A DNA stretch of 64,000 bases from Antrihabitans stalagmiti (GCF_016482825.1 NZ_JAEMNV010000002.1:186001-250000); one strand, 5' to 3'. Shown: positions 1-8,446, counted from the first letter of the stretch. Numbers and translations are program-made. The notes: generated by a model not told the origin, from the letters alone.

Positions 1-2
1 CC

Positions 3-890
3 GGTCTGCTCGCGAGGCAGGCGCGGCGGTTCACTCTCAAACCACTGTCGAAGGCTCAGGCACTCGTCGTCGAAGGCACGTCACGCGTGCTGGAGACATC
101 ACCGATTACGGCGGCGGCCGATCTGCGCGAGGCCGGCCAGGTGTTGCGGGAATTGCTCAGAAGTCGCGAGCCTGCAGTCGCAACGCCGTTCAATCACACG
201 ATCAGCGCCAACCGATCCTACGAATGCACCTCGGCGCCTTTGGATTTGCTCAAGGCGATCAGCTCGGCGACCGGACATACGATCAACGACGTGTTGTTGA
301 CGATCGTGTCGGGAATGGTCGCGGAATACCTCGATGCAGCAGGCATCGACCCTGCTTCGCTGGAACGCGAACCGACGACCCTGGTTCCGGTGAGCATCCG
401 CCGCGAAGGTGATGTCGGCGGCAATCGGATATCGGTGGTGATAGTCGAACTGCCGGTGAGTGAGCCGGATCCGTTGCGGCGCATCGCCATGATCTCGGGA
501 CGAATGGACGAGTTGAAGAGTGCGAGCGGCGTCATGGCCGGTGCGATCTTCGTCGTCGCAGGCGGTATGGCGCCGCCATTGTTGTCACCTGCGCTGACCA
601 CCGTGCTCAGCGTCGGTATCGACTTTCCGTCCCAAAACCTGGTCGTCTCGAACGTGCCCGGTCCAACCGCTCCCCTGTACCTCAACGGTTCTCGCGTCCT
701 CGAGATGTATCCGATCGTGCCGCTCAACCCATCCGATCAGGGACTCAACGTCGGCGCGTTCTCCTACGACGGCACCGTGTACTTCGGGTTCCACGCCGAC
801 CGCGAGCTCGATCCTCCGGTCGAACGAGCGCGACAGGCGTTCGAGAATTCGCTTGCAGCGCTGGCGGCCGCCGCCGAGGTTCCGAGCTAG
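3..890 (+). CDS. WS/DGAT-family O-acyltransferase, 5'-truncated by window edge
   Basis: This is the C-terminal part of a wax ester synthase/diacylglycerol acyltransferase, which makes triacylglycerol or wax esters from acyl-CoA. The frame is open from base 3 with no stop before the GTG at 87, so that GTG is not the true start and the gene begins outside the window. The visible part matches the WS/DGAT C-terminal domain: a PVSIR segment, then GNRIS, then a VSNVPGP stretch, and a closing segment in which SYDGTVYFGFHADR-like residues follow. The N-terminal HHxxxDG catalytic motif must lie upstream and cannot be checked. Storage lipid synthesis fits the lipid exporter gene beginning about 0.6 kb downstream, but there is no sign that they share a transcript, since a MarR gene on the other strand lies between. 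Family call is secure; substrate is unknown. Confidence 0.88.
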   Translation, partial: GLLARQARRFTLKPLSKAQALVVEGTSRVLETSPITAAADLREAGQVLRELLRSREPAVATPFNHTISANRSYECTSAPLDLLKAISSATGHTINDVLLTIVSGMVAEYLDAAGIDPASLEREPTTLVPVSIRREGDVGGNRISVVIVELPVSEPDPLRRIAMISGRMDELKSASGVMAGAIFVVAGGMAPPLLSPALTTVLSVGIDFPSQNLVVSNVPGPTAPLYLNGSRVLEMYPIVPLNPSDQGLNVGAFSYDGTVYFGFHADRELDPPVERARQAFENSLAALAAAAEVPS

Positions 891-925
891 TCGATCTGTG
901 TAGCTCTCTCGCCGACCACGTGCGC

Positions 926-1405
926 TCAGGTCTTGCGAGGCGCAGCGCCACCCAGTTCTTCGTAGTGCGCCCGCATGGATTCGATGAGTGCCACAAAAAC
1001 GCGATGCGCGGTTGCAAGGTCGGCATCGGGCAGGTCCGCCAGAGCCATGCGGGTACGCACACCGAGTGGCGTGAAGAACCCCCGCGCAACCTCCATGCCG
1101 TGATCGTCGTACCGGAGGATCACTTTTCTTCTGTCCGATGCGTCTGCTTCGCGACGAATGTGACCCGAGGTGATCATGCGTTCGACCAGATAGGTCATCG
1201 CGGCAGAGGACATTCCGAGCAGCCGTGCAAGGTCGCCCGCCGTGAGAGGCGCGCCCTCCACATCGGCGACCATGATGTGCAGCAGGGCCCGAAAGTCGTT
1301 GGCACGCAAATCGTGTTGGGCGGCGAAGACCTGGCCTATCTGTTCGGACACCGCCGCCATGGCACGAACGTCGGCTGAAATATCCGTCACCAGCGATTCG
1401 CGCAC
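926..1405 (-). CDS. MarR-family transcriptional regulator
   Basis: A 159-residue winged-helix repressor of the MarR family. The recognition region near residues 55-90 reads LLGMSSAAMTYLVERM followed by a wing with DRRKVILRYDD, the DxR signature of MarR proteins. It is divergent from the MMPL exporter gene, with 109 bp between the two starts, and an imperfect palindrome lies in that gap. The simple reading is that it represses both itself and the exporter-lipocalin operon and is released by a lipophilic or phenolic ligand. The ligand cannot be read from the sequence. Confidence 0.9.
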   Translation of the reverse strand: MRESLVTDISADVRAMAAVSEQIGQVFAAQHDLRANDFRALLHIMVADVEGAPLTAGDLARLLGMSSAAMTYLVERMITSGHIRREADASDRRKVILRYDDHGMEVARGFFTPLGVRTRMALADLPDADLATAHRVFVALIESMRAHYEELGGAAPRKT

Positions 1406-1478
1406 TGCGTCACCGTCCCTCCTGTTTCACGCGCAAGACTAGCGCCTGCACCGCTTACGGTCTCACATGATGATTAAT

Positions 1479-1497
1479 TTGCTTAATATTTAAGTAA
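1479..1497. promoter_or_regulatory. Candidate MarR operator
   Basis: A 19-bp AT-rich imperfect palindrome with outer arms TTGCTTAA and TTTAAGTAA; 15 of 19 positions match the reverse complement. It lies between the divergent MarR and MMPL starts, ending 17 bp before the MMPL ATG. Size and position are typical of MarR sites, and its AT richness stands out locally. Binding is inferred. Confidence 0.55.
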
Positions 1498-1514
1498 ATG
1501 AGATTCTTTCTGCC

Positions 1515-3629
1515 ATGGGCAATCGCACCTCCCCCTGGGACGTAGTAGCGGCAGCAGTGACCGGACGCAGGTCCTGGGCGATACTGATCGCGCTTCTCGT
1601 GCTGACCGGCGCGCTCATCGGCGGGATCGGCGCCAACGACTCCGCGGGTCAGTCGCCGACGTCACTGCCGACCTCGGCCGATTCCGCCTTCGTCGACGAC
1701 GCGCTCGAACAGTTCCCGAATTCGGCCGTCGCACCTGTCGTTCTTGTTGTCAGCCGTACCGACGGCGGCGAACTCACCGAGCCGGATCTTGCCTCCGCCG
1801 CCGCGGCCCGCGATCGCATGCGCGCCGTCGATCGATCGGTCGACCCTGCATTGGACACCGCTGCGGTCCCGCTGGAGAGCGCGCCCGACAAGCGCGCCGC
1901 GATCACACCCGTCCTGATCGATGCCGAGCTGTCCGGCTTCGACCTCAGCGACCTGGTCACCGAACTTCGTTCTGCGGCAACAGAAAATCAACCAACCGAT
2001 CTGATCATGCAGGTCACCGGCGGACCCGCGTTCGGCGCAGATATCGCGAACTCGTTCTCCGGTGCCAACGTGACATTGCTAGGCGTGACCGCTCTTGTCG
2101 TGGCGGCGCTACTGATCGCCACCTACCGTTCGCCGATTCTCTGGCTGGTCCCCCTGATCGTCGTCGGGGTCGCCGATCGCCTCGCATCCAGCATCGGCAC
2201 CGGCCTTGCGCAGCTCACCGGACTCAGTTTCGACGGCTCGACATCGGGCATCACGAGCGTGCTGGTCTTCGGCGCGGGGACCAACTATGCGCTCCTCCTT
2301 GTGTCCCGCTATCGCGAAGAACTGCGGCATGAAGCCGACCATCGAATCGCGCTACGCCATGCCGTGCGCCGCGCTGGGCCGGCGATCGTCGCAAGCAATG
2401 CCACCGTGGTTCTCGCACTTCTCATCCTGCTGCTCGCCTCGGTACCGAGCACTCGCAGCCTCGGAGCATGTGCGGCCGCCGGACTGATCGTCGCTGCGGT
2501 ATTCGTGCTGTTCGCGCTTCCACCTGCGCTCGCACTGTGCGGAAAGAAGCTGTTCTGGCCGTACGTTCCTCACATCGGCGACCGCGACACGACGACCGAC
2601 GGCGTGTGGTTCCGCGTCGCTACAGGCGTTGCGCGGCGCCCGGCAACAGTTGCGGTCGCATCGATCGGCGCTCTCGCGGTGTGCGCTGTGGCCCTGCTCG
2701 GCACACAGATCGGGCTTTCGCAGAGCGACCAGTTCCGCGTCACCGCCGAATCGGTCGATGGCTTGGACACTCTCGCGGCGCACTTTCCCGCCGGCCGCTC
2801 CGATCCGGCGGTTGTCGTCGCCCGAACGTCGGCGGCGGCGGACGTGCAGCGCGCGCTCGACTCGACCGCAGGCGTCGTCTCCGCCACCGAGGTCGGGCGT
2901 TCCGACACCGGCCTCACCCGATGGTCCGTCGTCACCACAGCGCCACCAGCGTCCGAATCCGCGTTCGACGTCGTGACAGCGATGCGGTCGGAACTCACGA
3001 ACATTCCGGACGCCGACGCACTCGTTGGTGGTAGCGACGCCAAAGCATTGGACACTCGTGACGCCGCCGGTAGAGACCGCAGCGTGGTGATACCTCTCAT
3101 CCTCCTCGAGGTGCTCGCCGTTCTCGTCCTGCTCTTGCGTGCTCTCGCAGCGCCTTTGGTCCTGGTCGGCACCACGGTGCTCAGCGCGTTGGCCGCGCTC
3201 GGTATCGGTAGCTGGGTCAGCGCCAACGTCTTCGGATTTCCGGCACTCGACACCAACGTCCCGCTGTTCGCCTTCCTGTTCCTGGTCGCACTAGGCGTCG
3301 ACTACACGATCTTCCTGGTGACCCGCGCTCGCGAAGAAACACCGACCCATGGCACCAGGACAGGAATCGTGCGGGCTGTCGCATCGACCGGCGCGGTGAT
3401 CACAAGCGCGGGAATTGTGCTGGCGGCGGTGTTCTGCGTGCTCGGCGTACTCCCGCTCATAACCCTCACCCAGCTGGGCATCGTTGTCGGCCTTGGCATT
3501 CTGCTCGACACGTTCGTCGTTCGAACCGTCGTGGTTCCTGCCCTCTTCACCCTCATCGGTCCCCGCATCTGGTGGCCGAATTCGATCGGTCCCGTTCCAA
3601 CACAACGAGAAGGAGTTCGAGCAACGTGA
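1515..3629 (+). CDS. MMPL-family RND transporter
   Basis: A 704-residue integral membrane protein of the MMPL/RND type, which in mycolata exports lipids or other hydrophobic compounds using the proton gradient. It has the two-fold RND layout: one membrane helix near residues 20-40, a periplasmic domain (about 45-180), a helix bundle (about 185-375), then a second helix, periplasmic domain and bundle (to about 690). Paired motifs are visible in each bundle: FGAGTNYALLLVSRYREEL in the first and VALGVDYTIFLVTRAREET in the second; the second keeps the GxDY proton-relay type, while the first has GTNY. It is shorter than the roughly 950-residue mycobacterial MmpL3/MmpL proteins and resembles compact actinobacterial members. 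Its TGA overlaps the GTG of the lipocalin gene, so the two are probably translationally coupled. Start ATG 1515 has only a weak ribosome site. Confidence 0.92.
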   Translation: MGNRTSPWDVVAAAVTGRRSWAILIALLVLTGALIGGIGANDSAGQSPTSLPTSADSAFVDDALEQFPNSAVAPVVLVVSRTDGGELTEPDLASAAAARDRMRAVDRSVDPALDTAAVPLESAPDKRAAITPVLIDAELSGFDLSDLVTELRSAATENQPTDLIMQVTGGPAFGADIANSFSGANVTLLGVTALVVAALLIATYRSPILWLVPLIVVGVADRLASSIGTGLAQLTGLSFDGSTSGITSVLVFGAGTNYALLLVSRYREELRHEADHRIALRHAVRRAGPAIVASNATVVLALLILLLASVPSTRSLGACAAAGLIVAAVFVLFALPPALALCGKKLFWPYVPHIGDRDTTTDGVWFRVATGVARRPATVAVASIGALAVCAVALLGTQIGLSQSDQFRVTAESVDGLDTLAAHFPAGRSDPAVVVARTSAAADVQRALDSTAGVVSATEVGRSDTGLTRWSVVTTAPPASESAFDVVTAMRSELTNIPDADALVGGSDAKALDTRDAAGRDRSVVIPLILLEVLAVLVLLLRALAAPLVLVGTTVLSALAALGIGSWVSANVFGFPALDTNVPLFAFLFLVALGVDYTIFLVTRAREETPTHGTRTGIVRAVASTGAVITSAGIVLAAVFCVLGVLPLITLTQLGIVVGLGILLDTFVVRTVVVPALFTLIGPRIWWPNSIGPVPTQREGVRAT

Positions 3630-4273
3630 ACCAGTCATCGAAAGTCGATTCAGCACAACGGTTTCGGCGCGTCCGAGGGCTGGCCGTGGCCGGTGCCGTA
3701 CTGGTCGGTGCCGCGCTCGCTGCCGCCCCGACCGCCTCCGCAGCGCCGGGAACGGCAGCGGGGCAACCACTTGCGCCGATAGCATCGTTGAATGTCGAAC
3801 GCTACCTTGGTGATTGGAATCAGGTAGCCGCCGTCCCCCAGCCGTTCAACCTGGTGTGTGCCCGCGACACGAAAGCCAACTACCAACTCATCGATCCGAC
3901 CAACGTTCGGGTAGAGAACACCTGCACCACGTGGACCGGGCAGACCAATCGCATCGTCGGCAACGCGCGCGTCACCGACCCGATCACCAATGCACAACTG
4001 CACGTGAGCTTTCCGCAGATACCGCTGCAAAATTCCGCCGACGGACCGCCCAACTACATCGTCACCTACATCGCCGACGACTACTCGTGGGCACTGGTCG
4101 GTAACCCGGGCCGCTCCGCAGGTTTCGTCCTGTCGCGGTCGCCGGCTGTAGACGCCGCGCAATGGCAGAAGATTCGAGCGGTCGTAGAAGACCGCGGCTA
4201 CAACTCGTGCCTCGTTCTCACTGCACCGACGCCAGGCGGAGCCACCGACATTCGGCCACTCTGCACTGTGTGA
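3626..4273 (+). CDS. Secreted lipocalin-family protein
   Basis: A 215-residue bacterial lipocalin, a small beta-barrel carrier of lipids. I place the start at GTG 3626, where AAGGAG lies about 11 bases upstream and the codon overlaps the MMPL stop; the frame stays open further upstream. Residues 12-40 form a signal peptide (RRVRG, hydrophobic stretch, then PTASAAP), so the mature protein is outside the membrane. The lipocalin GxW signature appears as YLGDWNQVA, and ARDTKANYQL follows as in Blc-type proteins. There is no lipobox, unlike E. coli Blc. Coupling to an MMPL exporter suggests it accepts or shields the exported lipid in the cell envelope; that partnership is inference. Confidence 0.88.
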   Translation: MNQSSKVDSAQRFRRVRGLAVAGAVLVGAALAAAPTASAAPGTAAGQPLAPIASLNVERYLGDWNQVAAVPQPFNLVCARDTKANYQLIDPTNVRVENTCTTWTGQTNRIVGNARVTDPITNAQLHVSFPQIPLQNSADGPPNYIVTYIADDYSWALVGNPGRSAGFVLSRSPAVDAAQWQKIRAVVEDRGYNSCLVLTAPTPGGATDIRPLCTV

Positions 4274-4387
4274 CCCGCAGGTACGACGCCGGCCGTTCGG
4301 ATGCTGTTTCCTCGTCGATCTCGAGTTGGTTCACGGCACGGCATCGGCGGTCGCTAGGTTGACGGCACAGTCGACCGAAGGACAGCG

Positions 4388-5452
4388 ATGGCACACGAGT
4401 CGATCCGGCGGCACCCGCTGCACGCTGCGCAGCGAGTAGCTGCGTTGGCGCGGATCGGTTTTCGGCATCCTCGCAGCCGATCGCGTGTCCTCGAATTCGA
4501 TCGACACGACAACTCCGACGACCTGATCTCGTCGTTGCAGGCAGCTCGCGGGATGCCGTTGCTGCTGTCGGACCAACTTCTGCTCCTCGGCGGAAATCCC
4601 TCGGCCCGTGGCAGATTCGGCCCCACCAGAAAGCCGACACTGATCGGGGGGCGACTGTCGACGCCTCGGGCGATCGACGACGATCGCCACGAGATCACGT
4701 CGACGACGGCCGTCGATCCAGGAATCGGCATCGACAGCAGAATCGCCGAGAAGGTGCTGCAGCACGTCGGCTTTCTCGCACCGAGCGAGCAATTTCTGGC
4801 GACCTCGATACTGCAGCAAGCTGTGCAGGACGTCGCCGTCGACTCCGATCGCACAGCTGGTGAGCGGGCGATCCGCGCCGTCGCCATGCTGGATTCGACG
4901 CACGCTGCTCGTGCAGTTGTCTCGACGACCGCTGCAGGCGATCCGGTTTACCACCTTCCGTCTCGCAGCGCGTCCTGGAATCCGACGACGGCGCGGGTGC
5001 TCGCCCGGGCGTGGCTCGGGCTGCTCGTCGAACACGGGACCGTCCTGCGGCACCTCACGCAGCGCACGGTCGCGCCGTCCGGCGACGAGGTGTGGTTCAG
5101 CTGTCTCGACTCCGTCCGTCGACTGCCTGCCACCGCCGTCGACGCCGGCCTGGCTCTGATCGACGCCGCCGCAGGTGACGACGAGGCCATGGCACGGCTT
5201 GTCGACCACCTGCACAACGTCAGCGACGGGGCAGATACAGCCGCCACCTACGCATCCGCCGCGCGTCGAGTGGTCGCGCGTACCGGAGCTGATCTGGCAC
5301 AGCTGGTACCGAAGACCTCACCCACGACGGTCGACGACGTGCCGCCCATTCACGAACCGTTCGCAACCTGCTTGGTGATCGGTCAGGCCGTCTACGTGTC
5401 GCGTGTACTCACAACGAGCACCGGGCATCCTCCGGAGGCGTTTTCAGATTGA
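4388..5452 (+). CDS. Hypothetical protein
   Basis: I do not recognise this 354-residue protein. It starts at ATG 4388 behind GAAGGA, has no signal peptide, no membrane segment and no familiar catalytic motif. It is rich in Ala, Arg, Asp and Thr, with several predicted helical stretches (for example IAEKVLQHVGFLAPSEQFLA and TAVDAGLALIDAAAGDDEAM), so an all-alpha cytosolic protein is likely. Its last 44 bp overlap the 3' end of the convergent peptidase gene. A competing open frame on the other strand over the same region has a poorer, Arg-rich composition and no ribosome site, so I prefer the plus strand. Confidence 0.65.
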   Translation: MAHESIRRHPLHAAQRVAALARIGFRHPRSRSRVLEFDRHDNSDDLISSLQAARGMPLLLSDQLLLLGGNPSARGRFGPTRKPTLIGGRLSTPRAIDDDRHEITSTTAVDPGIGIDSRIAEKVLQHVGFLAPSEQFLATSILQQAVQDVAVDSDRTAGERAIRAVAMLDSTHAARAVVSTTAAGDPVYHLPSRSASWNPTTARVLARAWLGLLVEHGTVLRHLTQRTVAPSGDEVWFSCLDSVRRLPATAVDAGLALIDAAAGDDEAMARLVDHLHNVSDGADTAATYASAARRVVARTGADLAQLVPKTSPTTVDDVPPIHEPFATCLVIGQAVYVSRVLTTSTGHPPEAFSD

Positions 5453-6974
5453 TCAGGTAGTCGGCCACGATGTCGTTCACACACTTGTCCGTGCCGGCAA
5501 AGGCGATCGTGTGCTGTTCGCCGTCGACGGTCAGTACCGAACCGCCGAGAGTCTCGGCCAGGCTGAGCCCGCCCGCGTACGGCGTGGACGGATCACCGGT
5601 GATCGAGATCGTCAACGTCTCGGGCAAGCCCTCGATGTCCGTCGCGTACGGGTAGCCGAGAGTCGGTTCGGCCGGCCAGAACTCACACGGATCCCGCGCA
5701 CCGTCAGGACCCTGCCCCGAGTCAGTGTAGGGCGCGACTTCCTGGATGCGGCGTTTGAGGTCGGTCTCCTCTGCGGGGGTATGACGCTGCTCGTCCAGAC
5801 AGTTGATCGCAAAGACGGCTTCGCTGAAGTTGGCGTAGCGCCCGTCGGCATCGCGGCCCGCGAAGGCGGCGCCCAACGCAAGCAGTGTGTCGCCTCGGCC
5901 CGTTTCGATCTCGGCGATACCTTCGATGATCTTCGGCCAGACCGCGGACGTGTACAGCCCTGCGGTAACCGCGCCGTACGCGGCGTTGAAGTCGAGTTTC
6001 GTTCCGTCGGCGTTGACTATCGGCCGCTCGGCCAGCGGCCTGACGATGCTCTGAAACTTCTCGGTCGCCTTGCTCGGATCGGTACCCAACGGGCAATCCG
6101 GCCGGGTCGCGCAGTCCGCGGCCATTGCGTCGAAGGACCGCTGAAAGGCGGTCCACTGCGAGATTCGACGGTCGTCGGTGCCTGCGTGCGGATCGATGGC
6201 ACCGTCGAGGACCAGAGCTCGCACGTTCTGCGGAAACGTCTCCGCGTACACCGCGCCGAGTCGTGTGCCGTAGCTCTGACCCAGGTAGCTCAGCTTGTCG
6301 TCGCCGAGCACCGCACGCAGAATGTCCATGTCTCGCACAGCATCCCGGGTACCGACATGGGCGAGCACGTCCCTGCCGCCGGACCCCTCGGCGCACCGGT
6401 CGACGATGCGGCGGGTGTCCTCTTCGGTCAGTCTTCCAGCGCCTACCATCACCGAGGTCGTGGCATCGCCTGCATCGATCTCAGCGTCGGTGAAACAGTC
6501 GATTGCCGGCGTGGAGGCGCCGACCCCGCGCGGATCGAACCCGATCAGGTCGAACTTCTCGGTGACAGCGCTGTCGGCGAGAGTCTTCGTTGCCGCTGCG
6601 GCCATGCTCATACCCGGCCCGCCGGGTCCGCCAGGATTCATCAGCAGCGACCCGATCGGTTCGCCTCGAGCGGGCACTTTGAGCACGGCGATCTGCGCGG
6701 TCCGGCCCGCAGCGTCGTCGTAGTCGAGCGGCACTTCCAGTCGCGCACACTTGGCCGTAGGGCTGACGGCGAACGCTTGCGCGTCGGCAGCGGTCGTCGC
6801 GTAGCCCTCACATGAGCCGAACGCCAATTTCTGATCATAGAAACGCTGCAGGTCCGCGGTCTTGTCTGCAGACTCGCCGTCGCTGCATGCAGCGAGACCG
6901 AGCACCAGCAGAACAGCCGCGGCCAGGGATGACGTCGGCTTGTAGCCACGTCGGACTGCCGTCGACGAACTCAT
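5409..6974 (-). CDS. TAP-like alpha/beta-hydrolase peptidase, lipoprotein
   Basis: A secreted serine hydrolase of the tripeptidyl-aminopeptidase (TAP/SlpE, Hip1-like) family, expected to trim peptides outside the membrane. From ATG 6974, which has AGGAG ten bases upstream, it is 521 residues; an upstream GTG at 7013 overlapping the MerR stop is the alternative. Residues 16-30 form a lipoprotein signal ending LGLAAC (lipidated Cys30). The oxyanion region NPGGPGGPG is near 113-121, the nucleophile motif GQSYGT puts Ser at about 234, and the C-terminal TAP domain holds GDPSTPYAGG and the catalytic His near GEQHT. It lies directly downstream of a MerR gene on the same strand, so the regulator probably controls it. 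Confidence 0.88.
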   Translation of the reverse strand: MSSSTAVRRGYKPTSSLAAAVLLVLGLAACSDGESADKTADLQRFYDQKLAFGSCEGYATTAADAQAFAVSPTAKCARLEVPLDYDDAAGRTAQIAVLKVPARGEPIGSLLMNPGGPGGPGMSMAAAATKTLADSAVTEKFDLIGFDPRGVGASTPAIDCFTDAEIDAGDATTSVMVGAGRLTEEDTRRIVDRCAEGSGGRDVLAHVGTRDAVRDMDILRAVLGDDKLSYLGQSYGTRLGAVYAETFPQNVRALVLDGAIDPHAGTDDRRISQWTAFQRSFDAMAADCATRPDCPLGTDPSKATEKFQSIVRPLAERPIVNADGTKLDFNAAYGAVTAGLYTSAVWPKIIEGIAEIETGRGDTLLALGAAFAGRDADGRYANFSEAVFAINCLDEQRHTPAEETDLKRRIQEVAPYTDSGQGPDGARDPCEFWPAEPTLGYPYATDIEGLPETLTISITGDPSTPYAGGLSLAETLGGSVLTVDGEQHTIAFAGTDKCVNDIVADYLINLKTPPEDARCSL

Positions 6975-7009
6975 TGTTGTGCGACTCCTAGCTTTCTGGG
7001 ATGGATTGG

Positions 7010-7747
7010 TCACGACAGAGCGCCGTCGCGAAGCTCCTGAGCGACGCGGCGCATGACGTCGCGCTGGGCGGAGTTGTAGAGGTCGGTGATTGCCACGTCG
7101 ACCGCATGTGCGGCCGTCGACGCGTTTGCCACGGCGCCCGCGTCCAGTAGGTCCGGATACTCGGTGTAGAGATCGCGGATCTGAGGCAGCAGCCGAGCGG
7201 CCAATTCACGTCGGGTCCGTTCGTCCGCGTCTGCTGGCAGGTTGTCGAGTTCGCGACCGGCAGGAACGACTTCGGGTGCTTGCAGCATCCGCGTATAGGC
7301 ATCGAGCGCAGCCGGGCTCAGCACCCGTGACATGACAACGACGAACGTGCGGTCGGCGTCGGTGAGATCGGCACCGGCCGTCGCCATCGCCAACTCCGGA
7401 GGTAGGTCGGTCGGCGCCGAGGCGCCCAACAACTGGGCAACCTCGACACGTGCGCGCTGCAACCGCTCGATGGTCGCGGCCAGTTCGGCATCCAAGGCTC
7501 GCAACGCCTGGTCGGGATGCTCATCGGCAGCGCCCAAGTCAGCGATGCGGGGCAACGAGAAGCCGAGGTCCACGAGTCGTCTGATGCGCAACAACCGGAC
7601 GAGATGTGCGACGCCGTAGCTTTTGTACCCGTTCGGTGCTCGTTCCGGCTCGGGGAGCAGCCCGACCTCATGATAGTGCCGAACGGTCCGCAGTGTCGTT
7701 CCGGCGAGATCGGCGAGCTGACGGGTACTCCAGCCCACGGCAGCCAC
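7010..7747 (-). CDS. MerR-family transcriptional regulator
   Basis: A 245-residue regulator. Residues 6-75 are a MerR winged helix: STRQLADLAGTTLRTVRHYH, then GLLPEPERAPNGYKSYG and a helix LLRIRRLVDLGFSLPRI. The remaining 150 residues are helical and rich in Ala, Asp and Leu, without metal-binding cysteines, so it is more like the TipA/multidrug group than a metal sensor. The peptidase gene follows on the same strand; its upstream GTG candidate overlaps this gene's TGA, which supports an operon. Confidence 0.88.
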   Translation of the reverse strand: MAAVGWSTRQLADLAGTTLRTVRHYHEVGLLPEPERAPNGYKSYGVAHLVRLLRIRRLVDLGFSLPRIADLGAADEHPDQALRALDAELAATIERLQRARVEVAQLLGASAPTDLPPELAMATAGADLTDADRTFVVVMSRVLSPAALDAYTRMLQAPEVVPAGRELDNLPADADERTRRELAARLLPQIRDLYTEYPDLLDAGAVANASTAAHAVDVAITDLYNSAQRDVMRRVAQELRDGALS

Positions 7748-7881
7748 TCCTCCCCTGCGGTCGACTGCGCAGGGTGCGCAGCATCGACTGCCAGTCTGAA
7801 GTATGCCGCTACGGCACAGTCAAGTTTGCGGCATTTGCCGGGTCGAGGGCGCTGGTTGCTGCAGTGTCGGGTGCACAACGA

Positions 7882-7918
7882 AAACGGCCCCGGGAGACAA
7901 AGTCTTCCGGAGCCGTTT
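7882..7918 (-). terminator. Rho-independent terminator of tRNA-fMet copy 1
   Basis: An inverted repeat with 17-base arms (one edge AAACGGC, a few mismatches) around a 3-base loop, 9 bp beyond the 3' end of the first initiator tRNA on the minus strand. The T tract after it is short and mixed. Confidence 0.7.
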
Positions 7919-7926
7919 CCTTTTAG

Positions 7927-8000
7927 TAGCGGGGACAGGATTTGAACCTGCGACCTCTGGGTTATGAGCCCAGCGAGCTACCGAGCTGCTCCACCCCGCG
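7927..8000 (-). tRNA. tRNA-fMet (initiator, CAT anticodon), copy 1
   Basis: A 74-base cloverleaf on the minus strand beginning CGCGGGG and ending CCCCGCTA; CCA is not encoded. The anticodon loop CTCATAA sits on a stem closed by three G:C pairs (GGG/CCC), and base 1 is C opposite U72, so the first acceptor pair is mismatched. Both are hallmarks of initiator tRNA. A second copy with the same body sequence lies upstream at 8148-8221. Confidence 0.95.
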
Positions 8001-8013
8001 GTGGTGAGACCGA

Positions 8014-8043
8014 ACGGTACAGCGAGTTCGGATGCATATGCAA
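8014..8043 (-). promoter_or_regulatory. Promoter of tRNA-fMet copy 1
   Basis: On the minus strand TTGCAT, an 18-base spacer, and TACCGT. The surrounding bases GATTTGC and CTGTA also occur in the promoter of the second copy with the same spacing. Confidence 0.65.
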
Positions 8044-8107
8044 ATCGCCCCCGGAAGTGCAGACAGGTGTCGGACTTGCCGAGCGCTACAGCGGATGACG
8101 AACAAAA

Positions 8108-8141
8108 ATCAGGCCAGGTGACGAGTGTCACCTGGCCTGAT
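8108..8141 (-). terminator. Rho-independent terminator of tRNA-fMet copy 2
   Basis: A perfect 15-bp stem with a 4-base loop (GAGT family), followed on the minus strand by TTTTTGTT. It lies 7 bp past the 3' end of the second initiator tRNA. It should isolate this copy from the one downstream. Confidence 0.92.
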
Positions 8142-8147
8142 CTGTAG

Positions 8148-8221
8148 TAGCGGGGACAGGATTTGAACCTGCGACCTCTGGGTTATGAGCCCAGCGAGCT
8201 ACCGAGCTGCTCCACCCCGCG
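8148..8221 (-). tRNA. tRNA-fMet (initiator, CAT anticodon), copy 2
   Basis: A second 74-base initiator tRNA gene whose body matches copy 1 base for base as far as I can see, including the CAT anticodon, the GGG/CCC anticodon stem and the C1/U72 mismatch. It has its own promoter and strong terminator, so the pair is two transcription units rather than one. Confidence 0.95.
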
Positions 8222-8233
8222 TCGGTAAACCCA

Positions 8234-8263
8234 ACGTTACAGGCAGGTGGAGCGCAAAGGCAA
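8234..8263 (-). promoter_or_regulatory. Promoter of tRNA-fMet copy 2
   Basis: On the minus strand TTGCCT, an 18-base spacer and TAACGT, mirroring the promoter of copy 1 in both hexamer positions and flanks. Confidence 0.65.
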
Positions 8264-8400
8264 ATCGATTGCGGAACAGAGCCTTTCGTTTCACTGACAG
8301 CGAAACTCGAGCCGCATCGAGTGCATGGTTGTGCAGGTCTGGGGCCGCTTGTTTGCCTGCGCATCTATGCGCTCGACGTCCCCTGGGCACGTAACGACAA

Positions 8401-8433
8401 ACGCGCTGCCAGCCGAAGTGGCTGACAGCGCGT
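8401..8433 (-). terminator. Terminator of the UPF0182 gene
   Basis: An inverted repeat with arms ACGCGCTG-C-CAGCC and GGCTG-A-CAGCGCGT around a 5-base loop, one mismatch, starting 14 bp after the stop of the UPF0182 gene on the minus strand. Confidence 0.75.
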
Positions 8434-8446
8434 GCGTCGTACTGGA

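Noticed and set aside
629-641. A 13-bp match with the palindrome arm at 43.7 kb
   Set aside because: It lies inside a coding sequence without the other arm; most likely chance.
87-890. GTG 87 as the start of the acyltransferase gene
   Set aside because: The frame is open to the window edge and the protein would lack the whole catalytic N-terminal domain.
884-906. Short GAGCTA/TAGCTC inverted repeat after the acyltransferase gene
   Set aside because: Six-base arms with an 11-base loop and no T tract are too weak to call a terminator.
4331-5215. A 294-codon open frame on the minus strand
   Set aside because: It competes with the plus-strand gene at 4388 but is Arg-rich, has no ribosome site and runs past the lipocalin end without reason.
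5403-6815. A 470-codon open frame on the plus strand
   Set aside because: It is antisense to the TAP-like peptidase, which has a lipobox, catalytic motifs and a ribosome site.
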